Shown: positions 39,669 to 51,303 of the stretch, one piece after another
How the letters are laid out: every line of letters starts with the position of its first letter
Position numbering within the stretch: the first letter of the stretch is position 1
Assembly (NCBI GenBank): GCA_005281725.1
Contig: SSBO01000015.1
Location: forward strand, 434,581 to 498,580
Origin: Wuchereria bancrofti
Taxonomy: Eukaryota; Nematoda; Chromadorea; Rhabditida; Onchocercidae
Reading direction: 5' to 3'
Length of the DNA: 64,000 bases
The notes under the pieces: generated by a model
What the model was told of the DNA's origin: nothing
The model's input: only the letters and a program-made list of their open reading frames with translations
The model's database searches: none
Position numbers and translations under genes: made by a program

Positions 39669-40765
39669 ATGTTTTCAGTGGAAGAGAAATTCCAGGCTGC
39701 TGTAAGTATTGTCCAGAAAATGCCGAAAAGTGGTAAAGATTTCATCCCTCCTCTAATTAATACGTTGAGTACTATATGTGTGTTTGATGTGTGCAAAAAG
39801 TTGTTACTGTTAAAGTCTAAGGCTCATTTTGTAATAAAATACTTCGACGAATAGATGAATTCCATTAGCTTTGAAAAAAACTTATGCATCTTTCAATGAA
39901 TAAATTTCTCTGCACTATCTTTGAATTTAACGATTATTATTATAACAATTACCAATATCCAACTAGGACACATTTCCAAGGTTTAGAATTGAGACCCAGA
40001 AAGCAATATGGTTTCTACTCATTTAGAAATCGAAATGCTATTTGAGTAAATGTTCAAGTTGATATCGAATTTGGTGGTAATGGTAATGATAAAATAGTCT
40101 AAACCATTAGTACTCTAACTGAATGAGTTCGCTAAATGAAAAGTTCCAATTGTGAATAGTAGGAAATAGTTATTTTGCGTGGCATATTGTGGTGTCACCC
40201 ATCATGAAAGACTCTTAGGCCCACAATTAGCTATGATTGAAAAAACTTCCATGAAATGAAAGAATGATTAATTAAAAAATGTTGTAGGTCCAATGGTACC
40301 AACAAATGATGAAAAACTTATGTTTTATTCTCTATACAAGCAAGCAACGGAGGGTAAAAACAAGAACGCACAACCAAATTTCTTGCATTTCCTCCAGAAA
40401 GCAAAATGGTTTCTACTCAGTTTTTTTTTTTTTTTTCAATTAAAATGCTAAAAATTCAGGGAAAACAAGAATGATAGAAAGCAATGAATGCTTTGAAAAT
40501 TTCTCATCTATCGAATTCCGAGAGTTTGAGGAGCGGGAAGCTTTGAATAGTCTTCCATTTAAGTGACTTACGCTCCAGCTTACTAATTTGCAGGGAGGCG
40601 TGGAAAAAATTAGGTGAAATGTCATCAGATGAAGCAAAAAAAAAATATATTAATTTGGTAAAGCAAACTATCAATGAGATGTCGAGAACGATGGATGTGA
40701 ACAAATGGCTTCAACAAATTGATCCAACGCTATCAGAGAAACTTGATTTGATTATAGCAGAATAA
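39669..40765 (+). CDS. Acyl-CoA-binding domain protein (ACBP type)
   Basis: ACBPs bind long-chain acyl-CoA esters in the cytosol and supply them to lipid metabolism. Three exons: 39669-39732, 40288-40408 and 40594-40765, joining in phase to 118 residues. The four-helix fold is complete: FSVEEKFQAAVSIVQKMPK, then the ligand-binding signature MFYSLYKQATEG, then AQPNFLHFLQKAKWEAWKKL, then DEAKKKYINLVKQTI. The tail after the domain is about 25 residues longer than minimal ACBP and has no membrane segment. In exon 2 a GTAAAA after ACGGAGG resembles a donor but must be exonic, because reading through supplies the missing helix 3 up to the WEAW junction. Confidence 0.9.
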
Positions 40766-41104
40766 TTATAATTATGTTTGTGATGGATGACTTCTAGTGA
40801 TGGACATATTATCGTTATATCAGTCAGAAGCTAATACTGAATTTTCGTTGCTAGGAAAGAGTTTGGTTTGAATTTTGAATTTATGAAATCTTTTGTATTC
40901 AGAAGAAAACTTTCCAGCATAGAGAAATTTTTCATAAATGTTTGTTTATGTCTATTATTCTTTTTTAAAACAGCAAAGAATTTCCAACAGAGAAAAGTTC
41001 AGATGCTTCTAAAATTTTTTTGATCGCCGTAAACTGAATCGTGCAAATTCACTGAATCGAAAGCTATCGCTGGATGGGAAAAAGAAATTTAGGCTGAGAT
41101 ACAA

Positions 41105-41887
41105 TTGTCAGGTTGCCTTAGAATAAAATGTATTTCATCTCGCAATCGGAATCGATTAATGCGAATGAAAAAACAATTTATTGCTGAGCAGTTCTTCTGC
41201 GATAACAAATTTTTTATAGAGAATTTCTGTACGATATCTGATAATTCCCTTTTCTTTTATACAGGTAAATGGCAGCTACAAATGTTCCCTTTTAGCAATT
41301 AAAATGAAAAAAAAAAAAAAAATGTATGAACAAACAATCAAATTCACTGTTCATGCTAATTTTTTGTGATGCCATTTTTTTACCGGTCATAATTTCTACT
41401 TTACGACTAATCTCGTATACCTGGTTCAAGTTATCAACATATGATCCTCTGATTTAGGCCACTCACGGTTGAATTCTTTTAATCGTGCTTCTACAGTTTA
41501 TTTTTTTCATCTTCCGTTTGGTTGCTTACCTATCAGCATAAGTCTCTGAAATGAACAAATTGCAACACGTCGAAATCAGAAACACTTGTCGAATTTCTTT
41601 TTAATAAGAGAAATATCAAATTTAATTCAAATCCATGGCCTTTGTCTTCATTAATAAATTTAAACGATGGTGCAAAGCACATATTGATTTATCTAGGAGA
41701 ATTCATCATGCATGTTGTCAATAAGATTCAGAATAACCGAAAGTTCAATAAGGTTGACTTTACGGCTGCAGTTCTCCCTTCCCAAACTGTAAAATTATGG
41801 GCAAATATGATGCATTCTGGTTCAAGTTGTATATCTATAAATTTTATTCAATATTGCAAAAAACGTTGTGAAACTTGGAGCATCTGA
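41105..41887 (+). other. Candidate two-exon orphan gene
   Basis: One open frame runs from an ATG at 41105 to a donor-like ACAG|GTAAAT at 41264. A second open stretch of about 110 codons ends at a TGA at 41887. A possible acceptor (aaatcag, ending at 41573) would join them in phase, giving a protein of roughly 158 residues. The second part contains HILIYLGEFIMHVVNKIQNN and VKLWANMMHSGSSC. No domain is recognised, and the acceptor lacks the usual T run. It could equally be a relic. Confidence 0.22.
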
Positions 41888-42273
41888 CTCTTGTAGCTTA
41901 GAGTCGAATTGGACTTTCGTATGTTCAATAGCTTTTCTTGTTTATGCGTTGAGTGAAAGAATGGTCTATTGTAACGATTTTATTTGCTAGCAACAGGTAT
42001 TAATTAATCTGTAACAACAATACACTAATAATTTCGTGGAGTATCTAAGGAATGAGATGAAGGGAATAAATAAATTGATGAGAACTTGAAGGATTTAAAT
42101 GAACTGAATTAAATGAGTGCAAGATAGTAGCCGAACTACAAAAAATAACTTGTTGATACAAAAAACTTACCAAAGACAAGGGATTTAACTGTGGGCATTG
42201 TTTTGCAACAAGCGCATGATGATTACATTGCTCAAAAAGTCAATGCTTCTGCACTTCCATTTTCATATCTAGT

Positions 42274-42342
42274 CGTATCATCGATTATTATCGATCGAGT
42301 CATATCATCGATTATTATCGATCGAGTCGTATCATCGATTAC
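42274..42342 (+). repeat. 27-base tandem repeat with ATCGAT palindromes
   Basis: Two full units (42274-42300 and 42301-42327) and a partial third (42328-42342). The units differ by one base. Each contains atcatcgattattatcgatc, two ATCGAT-like inverted words that could pair with each other. Confidence 0.85.
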
Positions 42343-45091
42343 AATGATTTAATTAGAATTGCTTCATGTCAACTAGCATCTGCTTCTTCAGCATCTAATC
42401 TCTAAAAACTCAACACAGTGAATGCTTCCCTGCGTGAGAGATCGTTTCCTTCTCGCAAAACTCGTTTGACGGATCGCACTTATCAGAAGTGGCTTACCTA
42501 ACTTAGCATTTAGCATATTAAAATGGAGATAATTTCGATATAACATCATGAATTCCTCTTCCGTGACACACGTCCTAAATCAACTGAAACTAGCAGCGCA
42601 TGCTTTATTGAAGTGAGTAAGTAAACAGATTAATTTAAAGCTATTCAATTTTGTGAAATATAGTGTTTATTAATGAAGATAAATTAGATGTTAGAATTGA
42701 TGGGTTAAGTTTTCTATATGTTTTATCATTAATGATCCAGTCGCGATATCGATATTAAAAATCACGAAAAATGTGATATTTTGGCCCTTTGCAATTAGAT
42801 AAACAAATTTCTCATGTTGCATCACTCTACAACCTAATGCTAATGATATGTGCTGTAAATGATTGTTAAATGAATCTTTTAAGATAAGATAAGTTTGAAC
42901 ACTTATCAGATTGCACTGGGATTATTGTTAAATTATCAATCACAACGATCAATGTTGATGATAAGCAGCCTTGCTTCTTCAAGCACAATAGAAATGATTA
43001 AAATGCTTAATGATTAAAAACTAATAAGATAGAGCATCTCATACCAGAACTCATCAGAAATGTATCAGAGTATTGAAATTCATTCCCCCTGATCAAAAAA
43101 ATTTGCATCTATTAATTATCAAAAATTGAATACACTCAAATCAAATAAGATTTGGCACAAAAGACCACTTTCGCTATATTATACGACTTGTTTAATTTAC
43201 TACTTGTTGTACAGATATTATTGGATAAGCAAGCATTTTTGCATTTAGAATCGTTAATTGAACAAGTAAAATTATTTGAAGGTACTGTGGCGTAATGATA
43301 ACTATCAAACGCTGTGTTTCCTGAATCGATCAGGGAATTACGGAAGAACGACACACTCATAAATTAAGTTTTTCCTAGATGTATCAAAATTTTGTTCAGA
43401 TTAAAGGTAAATGATGACCTTCCTCCGTGTATATTTCCTTCTTACTTTCTTCTTTAATTTTTGACAAATCAGCTCCACAATGGCATTTCGAAGTTTATTT
43501 TTATCGTTTTATTTTGGAAAACTTTATGCGTTATGATTATTTCTTGATTAACTCTGTTCAGCCGAACTGAACACCTAGTTGAGTTAAGCTTTGCTTACCA
43601 TTGACGTCGTGTAAGTTCATCTGACCAACTTTTGCATACGTCGAATTCGAGCAGCAATATCTGTGTGACTTGTGTATCAAAAACGATAGTGAAACACTGA
43701 CTAAATATCATTTTACCAGCTTATGTTTCTACGAAATTTCCATTTGAATTTAATTATGTATTTAATCTAGTGACGTCCTACTCTATTTGAAGCTAGGGTA
43801 AAAGAGGGAAGTAATCTTTTCCGATATACTTGATAGGACAGTCACAAGTTTTCAATCAGTGTTCTCAAAATGCAAAATTTCATATCATACAAGAAAGGAA
43901 GTGGTCAGACAAGATGTGCTTTTATATTTTGTAAATAAGACAAACTGCTACAAACTTGCCATAACAACACTATGGTATCTGAATCTAATCTTCCCACAAT
44001 CAGCTTTTGAATTATTATGTTAGTATTAATTAATTCGCTTCTTTTTTCATTTGAATTAATTTACAACTATCTACGATATTTGTGAAAAAATTTTAAGAAT
44101 CCCTAAACTTGCACAAAACAGCAACAGGAGTGGGAATGGACATCAAGTAACATTGAGTAACAAACTTGTCGGAGAGCAGTAAACAACACCAAGAAAATGA
44201 TAAATGGTTGGGACTGGGAATTCGAAACAGCATAGGAGGGTAGGGAAAGTAACGGTAGTCTTGAAAAGTGCGCTCATAGGTTCATTTACAACAAAAATGA
44301 AAAAAGCAGTGCTTTTAACTTTTCTACGAAATTAAAACGAGGAAAGCGACATTTTCTAGGTGCAGCAGCTTTTCCTCTATCGGTTTCCTTCTTTCAATGA
44401 AGATTTAATCACCGGTCGAGCAGTCACAAAGATCAGCTGAACACATACATTCTAAAAACCAGGATTATGTGAATAGTGAAGAAAAATATGCACAACACTC
44501 CTGAAGAATCAATAAATTGGAGCTTTCACGATCCGCTTTATTTACACATGAAATTAATTCCTTTTCTGGATAAAGCTGGAGTTTTCATCATTTAGTCATC
44601 TCACAACACAACTTTGTTCACAAAAAGCTATGTAACGACTTGTGTATAACGTTTGGAATGCAAGTTTTTAAATAGTTTTCATAAATTGCAAAACTAAGGA
44701 ACTAAAATTATTTCTTTGAGCACATTTCGTCACCACCTATATGCTTTAGTGACAAAAAACAATTAATCATTTCTATATACAATGAAAACAGAAATAGGAA
44801 TTAAATGATTATACATTAAGACTTATCCCACACTCACCATTATTTTCACTCACGTTTCGATTAACACATGAAATAAATGCACTGTTTAGTAAAGGTCACA
44901 CTTCCATGCCTTATGTAATTGCTGTTAGTTAGCCTCGTACTTTACATCTTACCTGTTATACACATACAATCATTGTCAGCCTGACTAATGAATCGACAAT
45001 TAGTACCTGACTGCCTTTTTAATGACCCATAATGTCTAACACAAACCAGCGCTAATACCAGAAATACTCGTTGTACTGAGAGGCAGTAAAA

Positions 45092-46116
45092 TTAATTAAA
45101 TTGATTCTGCATCCTCATAAAGCCTTGTCTGCGAAGCACATTTTGCCTCCAATTCACTAGGCCATAGCTAGCAACAGAACAGAAAGCACATAATAGTGTG
45201 AATAAATTAAACTGTGTAGACCGATTTGTTTTTCCAGAGCACGGCTTCAAACCAAGGCGTTTACTTTGCGTACAGTTCACTTTATCGTAATAACCGGTTT
45301 CAAAGCAATAAGCTGAAAAAGATCAAGAAATTTTGCAAAATATCATTCATCTTTAATAAAGCGTATCAATTCATCTGAGGGATAAAAGTACTTCTAGGAC
45401 TATCTCTTCAAAATTTATCTTTTCTACGTTACGAAAAATTATACTTATGGACCCATTAAAGAGATAGAGGTAGGTTAAAACTTGATAGTATTCAGATATG
45501 ACCAGTTTTTAATAAAGTGGAGAGTAGAAAAAAAAAATACTGGACAATAGCAGAACCAAGAACGTACAAAACCAACAGACAGTTATATTGTTCCCACAAG
45601 ACATGCCGCATTATTTAAATAAACAAGAAACAATTCAATAAATAAATGAACCACCTGCTCTTATAGCACTTTGCTCAAACTGAGAACATGCTACGCAGCT
45701 TTCCAGAACGATAAATGGCTCATTTTTATAGCACATATGATCCGGTAATTTTGAAGTAATTCCATTAGAGATCTTAATTTTTTTCCTTAATTGAAGTCAC
45801 ATAAATAATTTTTATGTAAACACTTAATAAATTAAAAAAAGCTTTTACTTTTTAAATATCATCTATCACAAATCCTAAATAGCTGTTTTACGTAAAGTCA
45901 ATTAATATCAATTGAAGCCCAATATTTGCCCATAAAGTAAACTTTTACCGGCTGGTTAACTCGAGACGCATCCCTTGTAGTATTTTGTTGAATATTCCAC
46001 ACGACAAATTTCTTTAGCACAAAATCTCCATCATAGACATTTTCTAATGGATATATACAAACGAAAAATATCAACGTAACTCTGAAAAAGGGAAGTTTTA
46101 TCTCTGTCTTATTCAT
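45092..46116 (-). CDS. JTB: JTB (jumping translocation breakpoint) family membrane protein
   Basis: JTB is a small single-pass membrane protein of animals, linked in vertebrates to cytokinesis and mitochondria; its molecular activity is poorly defined. Three exons: 46116-45949, 45772-45655 and 45312-45092, giving 168 residues (human JTB has 146). A hydrophobic leader (KLPFFRVTLIFFVCIYPLE) is followed by a spacer. The cysteine-rich ectodomain has Cys at about 70, 82, 85, 98, 109 and 120 in the family pattern (CYKNEPFIVLESCVAC, ETGYYDKVNC, SKRLGLKPC). One membrane helix follows at about 130-148, then a short basic tail. The start is uncertain: an upstream in-frame ATG at 46182 would add 22 residues, but an acceptor-like TTTCCAG between the two favours 46116. 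The first donor (45948, CCG|GTAAAAG) is chosen by phase. Confidence 0.88.
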
Positions 46117-47515
46117 GCTTGAGAAGCTCTCATGCTTTATACTATATCTGGAAATACCATGACAGATAAAAACATCTATCATTTAAGATACCGAGAAGTA
46201 ATGTGCAACTACTGTGATAGCAAATATTCTCAGCATAATGGGCCCGTAAAACTGAATTAATACTATTTCTCTTCTCAATCCCACTTCTTGATTTAAAAGT
46301 TGAATATCACATAATCAAAGAATAAACATGTGAATACATTGCATTAATATCTGTTACTTTCTGACAAGATATAAAAAAGAATACCCTACAATTCCTTCAA
46401 AGAGAAACGATCTATGATGATTTTAAATTGCCGAAACGAGATAGATACTCCAACAATAATTTATTTTTCAAAGTAGGACAGATAGTTCAATTCAATTAAA
46501 TTAGAAGCGTAAGGGTACTAAATAAATGAATCAATGAAATGATATGACTTTTCGATTAATACCCTTTTAGATTAGTAATCCAGAGCTGTAATTAGATATC
46601 AATGATCAATCAACAGGTATTTCAGGAAGAAAACCTACAAAGTGATGACAGTACCAAGTAGTAAAAAGCGTCGACTGAACAACAATTCAAGCATAGTTTA
46701 CCAGTGTTTTGTTGAACAAACTGAACCAGAATGATCTTCCATTCTTACAGTATTTGAGAAGAATTCTGAAGTATGAAGAATATTAAGATGGACAATTGAT
46801 AAGATAAATTCATCGAAAAAGGCGAATTCGTTGCTATGAATATGTGACTGGACTACAATGCTACAAGAATTTCTAATCTGTTAAAAGTTAAATCCCAGAA
46901 TTTAATTAAAAAATCTGCTGGAAGCACCACCAAGCATTGACTTCACAACGAACAGTCAATGAGCGACGCTGTCAAAACCGGGTTAGTATTCATATCGCGA
47001 CATGCTTCTTGGATCCATTCAAACAATCATGTTTGTTTTGCAGTTTGAGCTGCTAACTGGGACGGTTAATTGCTAATTAGTACTAAAAATTAAAAAAACA
47101 ATTGGTATTTTACTCGTAGATGCATTTGCTGATATAACTTGTAATTTTCCAAAAATCATTGTTTAAAATTTTGAATAAAGAATGATTTTATAGTTTAACA
47201 CATGAGAAAGTACATTTTAAGGTCGTCATTACTCGTTAGGTCTAATGATGATGGCACTGCTCATCTTATCAGCTTATCACAATTGAATCATCCTTCATAT
47301 ATAATTTTGTTATCATTTGTAGGCTTTTTCCAGTTGCTTACTTGGATATGGATCATAACGGCAACGATTATTTGATCATAACGGGTAACGGTGATTTTCT
47401 GTTGGATTCAGGAAGTGGGATACCACGCCGTAATTTTAGTTCGAGATATTGGGTACACTAACAACACAAGGTGTGATGGTACGACGACATCATTCACTCT
47501 ATGCTCAATTTTCCT
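46117..47515. other. Divergent intergenic region
   Basis: About 1.4 kb between the JTB and ACSF3-type genes, which point away from each other. AT-rich, with no recognised feature. The promoters of both genes should lie here. Confidence 0.45.
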
Positions 47516-47525
47516 TCGTCTTCAG
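47516..47525 (+). promoter_or_regulatory. Possible acceptor before the ACSF3-type gene
   Basis: The sequence ttcgtcttcag ends 13 bases before the ATG at 47539. It may be a trans-splice site or the end of a 5' untranslated intron. Confidence 0.4.
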
Positions 47526-47538
47526 ATATCACTTCTAA

Positions 47539-50500
47539 ATGTTAGCAGGCTGTTATACAAAGCATTTAGCTGCAAATTATTGGATATTTTTAAATCGATG
47601 GGTGTCGACAGCTCAAGACAATATCACTTATCGTATGGGTTTGGATGCATCTGGAAGTCATGCGACACAAACCGCACTAATCCTTAATGATACTGATAGA
47701 GTAACTTATAGAGATCTGTCAAAAAAAGTTGGTTCGATGGTGGCACTTCTACATACCACATTTGGACTCTGTGTACGCAGTCTACTTTTGTTCAAATTAA
47801 GCTGAATTCGAAAAGTTTAGTTTAAGAAGGGGTTTATTTGGAATTTATTAATAATTTTTGCTGCATAAATTAATCATTAACGACGTCTGGATAGACTATC
47901 TCACGCACAGAAAATGATATGTCACTTTATTCTACATCTCATGACCTTTACGGTTTCTTGACTTCCGAGCAATTTCGGCTTTGGATGCAGCAGATGTTCT
48001 TCCTTCACATCATTTCACTGAAACAAAAAAACCTTCCAATATTAAACTAACACGTTTTTTACAGTGTTACTTTTCAGCATGGCGACAGAGTATTGAGTCG
48101 AGTTGAGAAATCAATCGATAGTTTGGTGCTTTATTTGGCAACAATACGACTTGGGGCTGTTTATGTACCTTTAAATCCAACCTTTAAACTAGCAGAAACT
48201 ATCCATTTTGTTAAAGTTAGTTTTTTGATCAATAATTTTCTCACTTACTGGCAAATAATATATTATACTAAGATCAAATAATATATTATACTAAAATGTC
48301 CGTGTTATCTTTCGTGTTTGCTGCCATCTAGACATTTAATGCAGTGAGTCGCCACACATAGTCTTTATAGCATTGTATGGGTAATGTCTAGAAAGCTTAG
48401 CTTTTATTATTTATCGGAACTTCTTCTTAACTTACAAAAAACTTACAAAACTGTAGGAAAAAGCATTCTATTGCAGGACAGTGATCCTTACTTATTTGTT
48501 ACTTCTAATATCAAACAAGATGAGATTTTTGCAAATAAAGTTGAACATGTCATGGATTCCACTGCTTTGTTCGAGGAAAGTCGCCGAATGAAACCTGATT
48601 ATGGTGTGGAATGCGTAAAACCTGATGATACTGCATGTATTTGTTATACTTCAGGAACTACAGGTTTGATTTAACACTTCACATATAGAAAAGGACTTTC
48701 CAAGTTTTTTTTTTTTCGCTTACATTTTAAGAATATATCGGTTGTTTAAGGATATGTTAGAAGTGAAGGAGAAAATATTTAGGTTCACCAAAAGGCGCTA
48801 TGATAAGCCATGGTGGTCTCACGTGGAATGCAGAAACACTAGTATATTTGTGGAAATTTTCACAGAAAGATGTTCTGCTCCATATGCTTCCTTTTGATCA
48901 TATACATGGGATGTTTATAAGTCTCAATTGCACCCTCTTCACTAAATCTAGTGTAATTTTCAGGTAATGGTCAGTTTTCCTTAATCTAATTTCAGTTTTT
49001 ATATCCAGCCTTGGTTAAAACTTTGAATGCATGAAATAGTCTTTTGATTTATCTTCCACTAACAAAGACAGAAGAATAAAGATAACATTGAAAGGAGATT
49101 TATCTCTTTGGTTTTGTTAGCCTCAGTAAATAAATTTCTTAGACCGAAATTCGATGTGAACGATGCTTTGGATTGGTTACCTCGATGTACGGTCATGATG
49201 GGTGTCCCGACATATTACAGGTTTCAGTTTTTTGCATTTTTACATTTCAGCAAATTTTAATACTTCTCCCTCAAAAACAAGCTCGGCTGTTTTTCACAAT
49301 TTAGAATATTTTTGAAGTTTCTGGTTTATGGAAGGTGTGTTCAGATTACGAAATATTATTAATTCACTACAACTAGTAAAATTTAGTCGTTTGATGCAAA
49401 AATCCAGTTTCGATAAAGATCTGACAAAAAATATTCGCTTATTTATAAGTGGAAGTGCGCCTTTATCTACAGCGTTGTGGGAAGATTTCAAACAACGAAC
49501 TGGACATGAAATACTGGAACGTTATGGCATGACTGAAGGTTACATATTTGTACCTATTTTTACATCCATTACGATTTGTTTATTCTGTCATTAAAATCAG
49601 AATTTTCCTTATTCTATTATTTCTTTATTTTTCTTAGATGCATCACTGTAGTGTATGAATAATTATTTTAGTAATCTTGCTGAAATGATATTGTTTTGGA
49701 TGTTATTGAGCTACTGAGCCTCACATTCAAACATCTACTGCTGGTTTTTTTATTCAGTTTTACATGTCTTTAGACTATATATATCGGTTTACTTATAGTT
49801 CTGGCTCAAAATAATTGCTTTCAGCAGCTGTAATTACAACTAATCCATACAATGATCGCAGAAAAGGATCTGTTGGAAAAATTTTACCGGGTGGCAATGT
49901 AATTCTTTTCTCCACTTTCATATTCTATGCAAACAACTCGTTTTTCTGTCTTTCTGTATTATCTATTTTGTGAAAAAATAAAATTGAAAATGGAAAACCT
50001 CTTGTTACATAATTTCTTCAATTCTAATGATAAATTTTAAATAATGCAAGAAAAAAGCCATCTTTCTTTTCTTAATCTATTAGACTAGGAGAAAGTTCAA
50101 AAATTTATTGTATTGCAACATAAATATATGTGCGACTGTAATATAAATTTATTAAAACCAATGGTTGAGGATTGATAATTCAGGTCATTTAATGGCCCAT
50201 CATTCATTTTTTATTAAATTGTTAAAACTATAATCTAACATATCTGCATTGTAGATTCGTACAACCGAAGGTGGTTTAGTGCAGATCCGCCTTCCGAGCT
50301 TGTTTTCGGGATACTGGAAAAAAGACAACAAAACACAAAAAGCTTTTACTGAAGATGGATTTTTCAATACTGGCGATATCGGCAAAATTGATGAAGATGG
50401 TAAGTTTTGGTCTACCAAAACTTGTATTATGACTCCATTCACTAAACATACTGTATTGATGTGGTCTGTTAAGATATGTTAAATCAATTTAATATATGTT

Positions 50501-51303
50501 TGAAGGTTTTTTATGGATACATGGTCGCGAAAAAGATTTGATTATAAGTGGCGGATTAAATGTTTACCCGAAGGAAGTGGAAGATGCTATAGATTCTTTA
50601 CCATATATATTGGAATCAGCTGTAATAGGTAAGTCACTTATGTGTTTTTTTTCTCTTTTTTTTACGTGTAGTGTCAAAATAGCGATAAATAGCACAGAAT
50701 TTGTTCTTTCGGTAGCTCTAGTTTATTATTTTTTATACTATTCTCTTCTTCACATATAAAATATGTGAATATCGTCATTAATTCTCGAACTTTTAGTAAG
50801 GTATTTTTTCTTTTTTCGTTGTTGATACGTATGCATTTGAACACTGCTGAGCATTATTTCTTGACCTTTCACTCTAATCCTGTATTGTTTTCTTAAGATA
50901 GCTTCACATAGTTAGATTGATATACGAAAATGCAATTGGATAACTTTTGCGCTACATTTATTATATTCTTGGTAAGAATGTTAATGTTTTGACATTGTAA
51001 GCGAGAAGATACAACAGGAAGGATTCTTGCAGTATTAAGTTTGAATATGTGATGCATAGTTTGTCTTCAGGCATCCCACATCATGATTTGGGCGAAGCAG
51101 TGTTGGCTATTTGTGTACCGGAATTAGGTAGCCATGCATTTCTGCATGAATCTGAAGCGATTCGTATTCTTCGTACAAAACTTGCTAACTATAAAGTACC
51201 AAGGCGTTTTCTCTGTCTTGATCAGTTGCCACGAAATGCGATGGGGAAAGTACAAAAGAATGTTCTCAGAGAACGATATCACAGTTTATTTTGCACTCAA
51301 TAG
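47539..51303 (+). CDS. ACSF3: Malonyl-CoA synthetase-type acyl-CoA ligase (ACSF3/MatB family)
   Basis: This enzyme class activates malonate (or methylmalonate) to its CoA thioester through an acyl-AMP, in the animal mitochondrion. Ten exons: 47539-47772, 48078-48215, 48477-48663, 48783-48963, 49143-49220, 49387-49538, 49825-49898, 50255-50399, 50506-50628 and 51071-51303, giving 514 residues, close to bacterial MatB. ANL-superfamily motifs appear in order: the P-loop YTSGTTGSPKGA (about 180-191), YGMTE (319-323), FFNTGDIGKID, GREKDLIISGGLNVYPKEVE, and PRNAMGKVQK with the catalytic lysine at about 497. The C-terminal part reads like MatB. The N-terminus, rich in Arg, Lys and Trp with few acids, could be a mitochondrial presequence. 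The loop after PGGN is about ten residues shorter than usual. Substrate specificity is inferred from similarity only. Confidence 0.88.

Larger units (their letters stand above)
40766..45091. other. Intergenic with candidate orphan exons and a tandem repeat
   Basis: A stretch of 4.3 kb between the ACBP gene and JTB. It holds the candidate exons at 41105-41887 and the 27-base repeat at 42274-42342, listed separately. A minus-strand open frame at 43136-43360 is Ser/Asn/Cys-rich without a recognisable domain. The rest shows nothing. Confidence 0.45.

Noticed and set aside
43136..43360. Minus-strand 74-codon open frame, Ser/Asn/Cys-rich
   Set aside because: No signal peptide, domain, or in-phase neighbouring exon could be found; cysteine content alone is not enough.
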